From Akkermansia sp. (lineage in GTDB: Bacteria; Verrucomicrobiota; Verrucomicrobiia; Verrucomicrobiales; Akkermansiaceae), in assembly GCA_030525455.1 (NCBI GenBank), contig JAUNER010000013.1:1-58603 (forward strand): a DNA stretch of 58,603 nucleotides, in the 5' to 3' direction. Positions 1-6,491 of the stretch are shown here, one piece after another. Made by a program: the position numbers and the translations under genes. Every line of letters starts with the position of its first letter. Position 1 is the stretch's first letter. The notes below the pieces were generated by a model. The model did not search any database, had not been told where the DNA came from, and saw only the letters and a list, made by a program, of their open reading frames with translations.

Positions 1-2
1 TA

Positions 3-473
3 CTGGAGCGGTACAGTAGCGGTGTGTATATGTGCCCTGGGACATTGGCTGATGATATGGTTTATGTGCAGCGAAAGTTTCCCGCTCTTATCTTTTCTCA
101 TGAAAGCTCTCTTTACTTGCTTGGTTTAACCGAGCGAACCCCTTTTCAGCATTCCGTCACTATTCCCTCTGATGCCACGCTGCCCCGCAGTATTTCGAAG
201 GATTGCACGTGTTATTACATAAAGCCTCAGTTTCATGAGCTGGGGCTTACAGAATTGCGTACTACTATGGGCAATGTCGTTCGAGGGTACAATGCAGAGC
301 GATGTATCTGTGATATTCTTCGCAGCAAGAACAGGGTCGACATTGAATGCTATACAGCTGCACTTAAACTCTATTTTTCCCGTAAAGAGAAAAATCTGAA
401 TCTGCTGGCAGAATATGCCTCAAAGCTTGGTGTGATAGACAAGTTAACCCCTTATTTGGAAGTTTTGGTATGA
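3..473 (+). CDS. abiEi: AbiEi-type antitoxin / transcriptional regulator, 5' end outside the window
   Basis: The frame is open to the window edge, so the N-terminal part (normally a winged helix) is missing. What remains is the typical AbiEi body: a YxxPG-like segment near the start, then SHESSLYLLGLTERTP, which matches the conserved SHE.AL.L.GL..R.P stretch of the AbiEi/COG5340 family. Known members are antitoxins of the AbiE type IV toxin-antitoxin and phage-exclusion system and repress their own operon. The stop codon overlaps the next start (ATGA, 470-473), so it is translationally coupled to an AbiEii gene, which supports the call. The GTG at 24 is only the first internal start codon and is probably not the true start. 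Confidence 0.8.
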   Translation: MERYSSGVYMCPGTLADDMVYVQRKFPALIFSHESSLYLLGLTERTPFQHSVTIPSDATLPRSISKDCTCYYIKPQFHELGLTELRTTMGNVVRGYNAERCICDILRSKNRVDIECYTAALKLYFSRKEKNLNLLAEYASKLGVIDKLTPYLEVLV

Positions 474-1263
474 ATTCACAAGAAATGAGCTGGAAAGCTC
501 ACATTAACCGATATGCAAGGGAACATGGCATCGCCCCTCAGGTGGTCCTCCAAAACATCATGTTCGAGCGATTTCTGCGCAGGTTGTCCAGGTCAGACTA
601 CAAGAATCATTTTGTACTGAAAGGTGGGGTTTTAGTAGCTGCCATTGTAGGGCTTGATTACCGCAGCACCATGGACATTGATACTACGCTTCGGCATTAC
701 CCGCTAAGTGAAGAAACGCTGACCCGAGCAATCAATGAGATTACAAGCATTGATGAAAATGATGATACTGTTTTCCGTCTTGTCAGGATAGAGAGTATTC
801 GGCAGGAGGATGAGTATGGCGGTCTCCGTATCAGTATGCAGGCTCAAAGCGGTAATATCGTAGTGCCATTTAGCATAGACGTATCTACCGGAGATGCAAT
901 AACCCCTCAGCCCATCGAGATGAACTTCCCAGCTTTTTTGATGGGCTCTCCCCTGTTCAGGTATGGTGCTACAACATAGAGACGATTGTTGCCGAGAAAA
1001 TAGAAACAATCCTCAGGCGAGGCATCTTATCAACGCGCCCCAGAGATTTTTACGATGTACATATTCTGACGCATACTCGCAATCTTGATTATGAGGTATT
1101 GAAGCAAGCTGTACAGCGTACAGCGCAACACCGCAATAGTGCGGAGAATATTACCCGCTGGCGTGAAGTGATGGCTTTGATAGAAGCAAGCCCTATTTTG
1201 CAACGTCATTGGGAAAAGTACCGCAACAATTACCCCTATGCGAAATCAATAGAATACACGTAG
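470..1263 (+). pseudogene. abiEii: AbiEii-type nucleotidyltransferase toxin, frameshifted
   Basis: AbiEii toxins are nucleotidyltransferase-fold proteins. The first frame (470-979) holds the LKGG...MDID nucleotidyltransferase core (residues ~50-70) and a later PFSIDVSTGD strand. It stops at 979. A second frame picks up at about 940 with FFDGLSPVQVWCYNIETI, then AEKIETIL and RPRDFYDVHIL, and ends at the TAG at 1261-1263. Those last motifs are the conserved C-terminal AbiEii motifs, so the two pieces are one gene. The break lies in a run of six T at 934-939: seven T would restore one frame. It may be a real mutation, a phase-variable tract, slippage or a sequencing error. As read, the first product lacks the C-terminal motif and is probably inactive. 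Confidence 0.8.
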
Positions 1264-1288
1264 CTGATGGAGACGCTTGGCAGAGTAC

Positions 1289-1298
1289 TTGCTATAAT
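1289..1298 (+). promoter_or_regulatory. Extended -10 promoter element
   Basis: The sequence TTGCTATAAT contains a perfect TATAAT preceded by TGC, an extended -10. There is no good -35. Transcription would start near 1304 and run straight into the terminator at 1331-1367, with no ORF between, so it would make a ~60-base RNA. Confidence 0.4.
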
Positions 1299-1303
1299 AG
1301 GAT

Positions 1304-1367
1304 AGCTGCTCCTGAATCATGTGATTGATCGCGACAGAGTGGCTGGTTCACCTGTCGTTTTATTTTT
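1304..1367 (+). ncRNA. Candidate small RNA ending at an intrinsic terminator
   Basis: This is inferred from an extended -10 (1289-1298) followed ~35 bases later by a strong hairpin and U-tract. No credible coding frame lies between. It could be a regulatory RNA of the AbiE locus, or simply the 3' end of the abiE transcript with a fortuitous promoter. No family is recognised. Confidence 0.25.
1331..1367 (+). terminator. Intrinsic terminator after abiEii
   Basis: CGACAG (1332-1337) pairs with CTGTCG (1352-1357). The stem is extended inward by GTG/CAC with one bulged A, and is followed by TTTTATTTTT. It lies ~70 bases after the abiEii stop. Confidence 0.75.
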
Positions 1368-1384
1368 CTGAATTGTGATTCTGA

Positions 1385-1458
1385 TACAAGCGGGTTCGAA
1401 TACCTTGTAGCACCCCTCTAGGCGGTGCTTTCAAATCGGAAGTACCGCCTTTCTTTTT
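1385..1458 (+). promoter_or_regulatory. Attenuator-like pair of competing hairpins ending in a terminator
   Basis: Three stems are visible. H1 is TACAAG/CTTGTA (1385-1409). H2 is AGCACC (1409-1414) with GGTGCT (1424-1429). H3 is GGCGGTGCT (1421-1429) with AGTACCGCC (1441-1449; 9 pairs, one G-U), followed by TTTCTTTTT. H2 uses the left arm of H3, so the two exclude each other, as in an antiterminator/terminator switch. No gene follows for ~450 bases, so the regulatory role is uncertain. H3 alone is a convincing terminator. The loop of H1 resembles a tRNA T-loop, but no tRNA can be folded around it. Confidence 0.5.
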
Positions 1459-1489
1459 GCCTTAATTCATACAATATCATTCAGTTGCG

Positions 1490-1554
1490 AAAACGGAGCG
1501 AGCACTGATTGAGCCTCGAATTGACCTGAAATCTCGCTCTTTTTAGCCCGTTTT
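1490..1554 (+). other. Long structured hairpin in non-coding DNA
   Basis: GAGCGAG (1496-1502) pairs with CTCGCTC (1533-1539). AAAACGG (1490-1496) also pairs with CCGTTTT (1548-1554) across an asymmetric internal loop that includes TTTTT. Two nested stems of this length are unlikely by chance. It could be a structured RNA, a terminator, or a recombination/attachment structure. Confidence 0.4.
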
Positions 1555-1598
1555 TACCCCATCGGGACTCCCCGGGACTTGTGTGGGTTCTACCCCCA

Positions 1599-1791
1599 TG
1601 AAGCCCCCTCTCTGGGGGTTAAACCTTTCTCCCCTCTTAATAATCAATCTTTTGCATTTTCGGCTCAGGCTCTTTTCTCAACCATAAGAGCGTTTTTCGT
1701 TCAGAAAAAAGTTCGACAAAAGTCATAACGGCTACACTGTACCTCAGTTACGAAGATTTCTTGCCTTGAGGGGTGATTCAAGGGGGCTTCA
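1599..1791. repeat. 11-bp inverted repeat flanking ~170 bases
   Basis: TGAAGCCCCCT at 1599-1609 is exactly complementary to AGGGGGCTTCA at 1781-1791. The left copy also forms a local C5/G5 hairpin (1604-1618). Possible roles are mobile-element ends, a long-range RNA stem or an attachment site. No transposase lies inside. Confidence 0.35.
1669..1697 (+). terminator. Terminator-like hairpin
   Basis: GCTCTT (1669-1674) pairs with AAGAGC (1686-1691), followed by GTTTTT. It is the fourth terminator-like hairpin in under 400 non-coding bases. Confidence 0.35.
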
Positions 1792-1859
1792 GAACAAAAT
1801 TGGCTACAAGCCTATCCGCTCAAGTATTATAACTTATTGAAAATAAATCAAGAAAAAGC

Positions 1860-1887
1860 TGGACTGTTTTGCCCTATATGCTATACT
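1860..1887 (+). promoter_or_regulatory. Promoter of the acidic small protein
   Basis: The -10 is TATACT (1882-1887), preceded by TGC (extended -10). A weak -35, TGGACT (1860-1865), sits 16 bases upstream. The start codon is at 1916, which gives a leader of about 20-25 bases. Confidence 0.45.
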
Positions 1888-1915
1888 TTCATTATAAACA
1901 AAACGCTTAACTCCA

Positions 1916-2122
1916 ATGACTAACGAGGAAATAATCATGCTTCTGAAGGAGCACGAGGAGCACAAGGTCAGCGGTAAGCCTTTCTCCGATGAAGAATATG
2001 CTGAAGCTGATGCCGAGGACAAGGCCAAGATGGATGACTATGCAGAGTTCTGTGCATACTTGGCCGAGCGCGAGGCCATGGACGAGGAGGAGCTGGACGA
2101 GGACGGCTACTTCGTTGACTAA
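1916..2122 (+). CDS. Small acidic protein, function unknown
   Basis: The 68-residue product is strongly acidic, about a third Asp/Glu, with a C-terminal tail rich in E and D (EEELDEDGYFVD). The N-terminus (EEIIMLLKEHEEH) looks like an amphipathic helix. No domain is recognised. Small acidic proteins of this kind are common in phages and mobile elements and can be DNA mimics or inhibitors, but nothing here proves that. An upstream extended -10 and a codon use more orderly than the flanks suggest a real gene. No strong ribosome binding site is visible before the ATG. Confidence 0.55.
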   Translation: MTNEEIIMLLKEHEEHKVSGKPFSDEEYAEADAEDKAKMDDYAEFCAYLAEREAMDEEELDEDGYFVD

Positions 2123-2182
2123 GCCCTAGGCGATCCCCAAAAAGCCTTATTCAACGTACGCAACAACGTACATACCTCAGAA

Positions 2183-2211
2183 TTGACAATTAGTGGAAAA
2201 ATCAGTAGCAT
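2183..2211 (+). promoter_or_regulatory. Promoter before the zinc-ribbon gene
   Basis: TTGACA (2183-2188, consensus), a 17-base spacer and TAGCAT (2206-2211) are present. Transcription would begin near 2218 and give the zinc-ribbon gene a ~78-base leader. Confidence 0.5.
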
Positions 2212-2215
2212 AACC

Positions 2216-2299
2216 ATGGTTCAAAGCATCGGCGAAATACTAAAGAAAGCCGTTGCCACACAACACGCAAATATTCAAAATCGAGGGAGATTACGATGA
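2216..2299 (+). CDS. Possible 27-residue leader ORF coupled to the zinc-ribbon gene
   Basis: An ATG at 2216 opens a 27-codon frame whose TGA overlaps the next ATG (ATGA, 2296-2299). The peptide begins MVQSIGEILKKAVATQ and looks helical. The perfect stop/start overlap is typical of coupled genes. Against it, the candidate promoter at 2183-2211 would start transcription at or just after this ATG, so it would need another promoter. It may be a chance frame. Confidence 0.3.
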   Translation: MVQSIGEILKKAVATQHANIQNRGRLR

Positions 2300-2496
2300 C
2301 AATCATTAAATGTAAAAAGTGCGGTCAGGAATACGCATACGAAATCTGGGGAACTGTAACCCCTGGCGGTAAGGAAAGAGAAACAGCCAACTGCCCCTAC
2401 TGCGGTGAGGTCGGTTACTCTGAGATGACAAGTCAGTTCATTTCATCCTACAAATTGGATAGCGAGGGTAACCCAGACCGCCGCAAGAGTTACTAA
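2296..2496 (+). CDS. Small zinc-ribbon protein
   Basis: The 66-residue product has two CxxC knuckles: IKCKKCGQ (residues ~5-12) and NCPYCGE (~33-39). These should bind one zinc ion in a zinc-ribbon fold. The rest is polar, with no membrane segment. A good ribosome binding site (GAGGGAG) lies 7-8 bases before the ATG. Stand-alone zinc ribbons like this are often nucleic-acid-binding or phage/plasmid accessory proteins; the specific function is unknown. It is followed by a strong bidirectional terminator. Confidence 0.65.
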   Translation: MTIIKCKKCGQEYAYEIWGTVTPGGKERETANCPYCGEVGYSEMTSQFISSYKLDSEGNPDRRKSY

Positions 2497-2508
2497 TAAT
2501 GCACCAGC

Positions 2509-2541
2509 AAAAAGCCCTTAGTTTTTGGTTAAGGGCTTTTT
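2509..2541. terminator. Bidirectional terminator between convergent genes
   Basis: AAAAAGCCCTTA (2509-2520) pairs perfectly with TAAGGGCTTTTT (2530-2541) around a 9-base loop. T-runs on both strands let it end both the zinc-ribbon transcript (+) and the DUF262 transcript (-). Confidence 0.9.
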
Positions 2542-2566
2542 GTTATGGCTAACGCCTGTCAATTTA

Positions 2567-5110
2567 CTACAGATTTGAGAACTGTCCGGTTATGTATGGC
2601 ACCAGAACATCGTAGAACTTCTTGCTCCACTCTGCGTGGAACTTGGCCATCTGTAGCCAATCAGTCTCGTTCTCAATACTGACTTTTTCGAGCTGGTACT
2701 CAATCTTGGAGGACTTGATGCTCTCGCCACGAAGCCATGTGAGTGATGCCCCTAACTTGGTTTCAATTTCGTCCTTTTGCTCAAAGAGCGAGTCAAAGAT
2801 GTGCTTATTTTCTTCTACATTGTTCTTTGCTATGTAAAGCTCAATTCGAGCTCCATCTCGATTTGCCACACAGCATATACTGACACCCTGTACCCCGATA
2901 AAACCGCTTATCCAGTTTTGCTTCGATGGGTTCACATTGCTGAATGCGCCCTTGCCATGAACTTCGTGTATGAAATCCAAGGCAAAAGTCCAGTAGCGTT
3001 TTCTCCGTTCATATCGAGTACCTGCTTCCACCCTGTTTTCTTCGTTTTCGTCACGCAAATAGAACACCAATTCAGATAAATCTATTTCGTAGGCTTGGAA
3101 AACTTTTCTCAATACGAAAAGCTTACTGGGTGTATCGTTATCGGTAAAGACGTGTATCCCATTGGCTATTTCCACGCTCTTGGTAAAGCCTGCCCTGGTA
3201 GGTCTAAGGTGGGATTCCAGCCCAGCCCCGTCTGAGTTTGCCATTCTGGTGAGGATAGAACTATCCTCGGCGTACAGTATCACTAATACCTTTTGGTACA
3301 TGTCTACCCAACTTGTGACTGGTTGCTCGGTAGCCTTATAGGCAAATCTCGCGATAGTACGACCTATCATTAACTCATTATCGTCAGAAAGGTCATAAGA
3401 ATCCATTTGCTTCTCTTCCGGCACGAACGATGTCTGGGGCTCAGCCCATATAGTGAGAGCTTTGTTGGCTAAGTATTGACTGCGCTCTTCAAGTTCCGTC
3501 AATGTCCATTTATCTTTACGGGCAATCCACATATTCATGCGAATGCCGCTGTCGATAAAGCCGTGTTCCATGTGCTTCTTCTCTGAGAAAGAGGCATTTC
3601 TATATTTGGAGTTATATGCGGTAAGCGTCAAATTGGCTATTCTGTGCAGCCACTCATCGTGTATCTGGGCATAGTCCTGCCCCAACTCATTATGCCATGT
3701 TGGAGTAAGATGCTGGGGCATAATATGCTCAATGCTATACGTCCCCTCATCATAATGGCGGTATACATCCTTATCTTCAGCTGTCCCAAAGTTCTCAAGG
3801 CGTTCCAGAACGTATATCTTATTCTTGCTGTTCATGAGGTAAACAGCACGATTCGCAAAAGCCGTTATAAACTCATCATTATCAGGGAAACGAGCCTTCT
3901 CTTTCTTCGATAAGAGTGCATACTTGTATTTTTCCACATAATTCTCATCAGTCCCGTCATAGCGAACAATCTCTCTATGAAGTAGCAAGAATATCTTGTT
4001 GAGAGCATTCGTAGGCAGCTCGCACATACTTCTACGGAACAGATAATTTTCAGCAACAAGGAATACCTCTGTAACCTGACTGATGGTCAGTTTTGCCTCA
4101 TTGTAAAGACGCAAAACTTCAAGGAAGAAAGGTCTTGTTACAGTTGTTTCCAATCTGTTTAGTCTGTATATGCACGCATCAAGAGCAATGTTGCCAGTCT
4201 TTGCCCCTAGCAAATAGGCATATCTATTTGCATAATCGAGTATGTCAGAGAGAAGCGTCTCGATACTGAGCTGTCGGCTTTCAACATACTCTTTGAAAAT
4301 AGCGTAGATTTTCTTTTGCTTGGGGATATCCTGCTGTTTTACACTGAGATAATCTCGTATAAAGGCACTGACATCTTGTTTCGTATATGCTTCAATTCGG
4401 TTCCAATATTTCTCGTAATACTCATTCTGCTGCTCGATAGGTAAGCCCATGAGTATAAAGTTCCTGATTTTATCGCCCTCGCTTAAATCCAATCCAGTAG
4501 AGTTCAGACTCTCAAAAATTAGCTGCGGGTCGTCTTCAGATTCTAGCTGAATGTTGATGATATACAGCTTGTATATAGCATCAAACAATTCGTCAGGTGT
4601 TACCTCCTGCTTTTGGAGCTTCTCGTAGAAGAAATTGTAGTTGAGGGTCAGATTGGATTCCTTTATGTGTTCGTCAGAAGAGGAGAACAATTTAGAAAAG
4701 GCCAGCTGATCATCCTTGACGTGTTTCAGCTTGATACGAGTCTCCTCCGGCTGCCACTTGTTTACGAGAAAGTCCTCCCAGATGCATTGTTTCAGATTGG
4801 GGTCTTTCGGTGTGAGTATACCCTTGTCTATAAGGTTATACATAGCAAGCAGTATCAACGATACAGTAGTAAGGCGTTGCTGTCCGTCAATCACGATGAA
4901 AGACACATACCGACCGTCAGGCACATTGGCCGATACAATGCTCCCGAAGAAGTGGCTTTTTCTGCCGGTCTTCGCTATTTTCACCAAGTCGGCATAGAGT
5001 TGTCTACAGTTCTCTTCCTTCCAATCGTAATTTCTTTGGTATACGGGAATAATAAAGCGGGAGTTTGAGTTCCCAATGTACCGAACAAACTCACATTCTG
5101 AACCTTTCAT
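2567..5110 (-). CDS. DUF262-DUF1524-DUF4268 protein, GmrSD-like restriction/defence protein
   Basis: 847 residues. The N-terminal DUF262 domain shows IPVYQRNYDW (21-30), FFGSIV (54-59), IDGQQRLTT (74-82) and ESLNSTGLDLSEGDKIRN (200-217), the DGQQR motif family that binds and hydrolyses nucleotides. The DUF1524 HNH-like nuclease motif is EHIMPQ (461-466), followed by NLTL and an N..F..KK segment (493-512). The C-terminus (~700-840) resembles DUF4268, found in restriction-type proteins. The domain set is that of type IV modification-dependent restriction (GmrSD) and related phage-defence proteins, here with an extra C-terminal domain. It lies 24 bases after the Fic reading frames on the same strand and ends at a shared terminator. 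It appears intact. The exact target is unknown. Confidence 0.85.
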   Translation of the reverse strand: MKGSECEFVRYIGNSNSRFIIPVYQRNYDWKEENCRQLYADLVKIAKTGRKSHFFGSIVSANVPDGRYVSFIVIDGQQRLTTVSLILLAMYNLIDKGILTPKDPNLKQCIWEDFLVNKWQPEETRIKLKHVKDDQLAFSKLFSSSDEHIKESNLTLNYNFFYEKLQKQEVTPDELFDAIYKLYIINIQLESEDDPQLIFESLNSTGLDLSEGDKIRNFILMGLPIEQQNEYYEKYWNRIEAYTKQDVSAFIRDYLSVKQQDIPKQKKIYAIFKEYVESRQLSIETLLSDILDYANRYAYLLGAKTGNIALDACIYRLNRLETTVTRPFFLEVLRLYNEAKLTISQVTEVFLVAENYLFRRSMCELPTNALNKIFLLLHREIVRYDGTDENYVEKYKYALLSKKEKARFPDNDEFITAFANRAVYLMNSKNKIYVLERLENFGTAEDKDVYRHYDEGTYSIEHIMPQHLTPTWHNELGQDYAQIHDEWLHRIANLTLTAYNSKYRNASFSEKKHMEHGFIDSGIRMNMWIARKDKWTLTELEERSQYLANKALTIWAEPQTSFVPEEKQMDSYDLSDDNELMIGRTIARFAYKATEQPVTSWVDMYQKVLVILYAEDSSILTRMANSDGAGLESHLRPTRAGFTKSVEIANGIHVFTDNDTPSKLFVLRKVFQAYEIDLSELVFYLRDENEENRVEAGTRYERRKRYWTFALDFIHEVHGKGAFSNVNPSKQNWISGFIGVQGVSICCVANRDGARIELYIAKNNVEENKHIFDSLFEQKDEIETKLGASLTWLRGESIKSSKIEYQLEKVSIENETDWLQMAKFHAEWSKKFYDVLVPYITGQFSNL

Positions 5111-5133
5111 TGTTGTACCCTATGTTAAATATT

Positions 5134-6154
5134 TTATTGACTTTTAACACGATAACGTTGGCGCGGGCTGTTTGGCTTATCCGGTATCGTGCGTTCAATG
5201 ATGCCTTTCTCCAAGGCTGGAACAAGGTAAAATTGGCGGAAATGAGGTCTATGCACCAGCCCCATGCGCTCCATAAGCTGAGATGCAGAGAGAGTATCAG
5301 AACCAAGAGCCTCTGTCAGCTCTCGGAATGCCTCTTGTTCGGTTGGTGTCAACTTGGTCGGAGCTTAGTCGGTCAAAAGGTACTGCCTCAGATGAGTGAG
5401 GCATTTCCTGTAGAACATCACGAATCACCTCCAGCATCATGGTGACAAAACATGCACAGTCACAAGCAGCATCGGCCATTTGCAAGCCTTTATAGTATTC
5501 GCTCTGACGCTTAGCAATAAGTTCCTCAATAGGAAGCCATGCAAAGAAAGATTTCCACTGAGCCAGTAACAGGGTGTGCCACATTCGCCCTATGCGACCA
5601 TTACCGTCAGCAAAGGGGTGAATGAACTCGAACTCATAGTGAAATATGGAGCTTTTCACCAATGGATGCAAATCAGATTCCTGATACCATGTAAACAAAT
5701 CCTTTATCTGCCAAGGCACCAGATGAGCTGGTGGTGCCATATGAATGACCTGATTTCCGGCCATTACGCCCACGCCCCCACTCCTGAAACGTCCGGCTTC
5801 TTTAACCAGACTATTCATCATCAGCTGATGCGCTTTCAGCAAATCATCTTCACTAAGTGGGTTGAGTGATTGCATGAGTGCATAGGCTTCTGCAGCATTC
5901 TGTACTTCTCGGATTTCATGCGGTGGACCTAGGACTCGCTTACCATTCAAGATTGCCGTAACTTGCTCCAGAGACAGCGTATTTTGTTCAATTTGGAGAG
6001 ATGAATGAATGGAGCGAATTTGATTTTGTCTGCGCAGTTGAACTGAAATGATGTCTCGATGCGTAACCTCCACTCGCCCTACAAGCTCGCATATCTCAGC
6101 CAGTAGATTGATAACTGTAGTGTTCTGTTGAAATGGTGGCGTGTACTTACCCAT
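5134..6154 (-). pseudogene. Fic-family AMPylator, frameshifted before its C-terminal winged helix
   Basis: The long frame (5297-6154, 285 residues) carries the active-site motif FIHPFADGNGRIGR (177-190, catalytic His179) and an inhibitory-helix motif SLQIEQ (Ser52...Glu56), so it is a class II Fic enzyme that transfers AMP to target hydroxyls and is auto-inhibited. It then runs into an unrelated tail (NRTRGIPRADRG). A second frame (5134-5352) encodes the missing end: TPTEQEAFRELTEALG followed by a winged helix ending in IPDKPNSPRQRYR, the usual Fic C-terminus. The frames overlap by 56 bases, and the shift lies around 5345-5375. The C-terminal piece could be made separately from a TTG at 5352. 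The Fic core itself looks complete, so activity without the DNA-binding-like tail is possible. Confidence 0.8.
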
Positions 6155-6165
6155 ATCGCACTCTT

Positions 6166-6194
6166 ATTATAGCACTTATCCGATTTTTATCCAG
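6166..6194 (-). promoter_or_regulatory. Promoter of the Fic/DUF262 transcript
   Basis: On the minus strand TGCTATAAT gives a perfect extended -10 (TATAAT at 6171-6166). A weak CTGGAT -35 sits 17 bases upstream. The start would fall only a few bases before the Fic ATG at 6154, so the message is nearly leaderless. Confidence 0.5.
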
Positions 6195-6491
6195 CACAAA
6201 ATGAGGTTGCTATCATTCTAAAAATTTCCCATAGAAGGCATGAACCAAGCATCAAAATGCCATTTGTCTGAGTTGTAGCCCGAACGAAGCACAAAACGTG
6301 TAAAAATAGCATTTTTTGCAGTAACGGCAAAATAAAAATGGATATATTAATGGGTTGGAAATGGTAAAATTAAATGCGACACGTTTATCAAAAAGCGGTC
6401 TTTCTTTTTAGTGGGAGAAGGGCTGTTTTTTTCTGTATTTTTGTGGGGAATAAGGTAAAATTGTCACATTGGTAATTTTTATTATACGCAC
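6172..6491. other. Intergenic region between Fic and GH20
   Basis: AT-rich, with no ORF of note. A possible promoter for the GH20 gene is TTGTCA (6461-6466), 17 bases, TATACG (6484-6489). It would start transcription almost at the ATG (6492), so it would be leaderless if used. Confidence 0.35.

Larger units (their letters stand above)
1264..1915. other. Non-coding stretch between abiE and the small-protein genes
   Basis: No credible gene is seen in these ~650 bases. They hold the extended -10, four terminator-like hairpins, a nested hairpin and an inverted repeat listed separately. Composition is mixed, with G/C runs around 1560-1620 and AT-rich DNA just before 1916. Confidence 0.6.

Noticed and set aside
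1380..1415. tRNA or tmRNA 3' end
   Set aside because: GGGTTCGAAT looks like a T-loop, but the T-stem does not pair and no acceptor, D-arm or anticodon arm can be found nearby.
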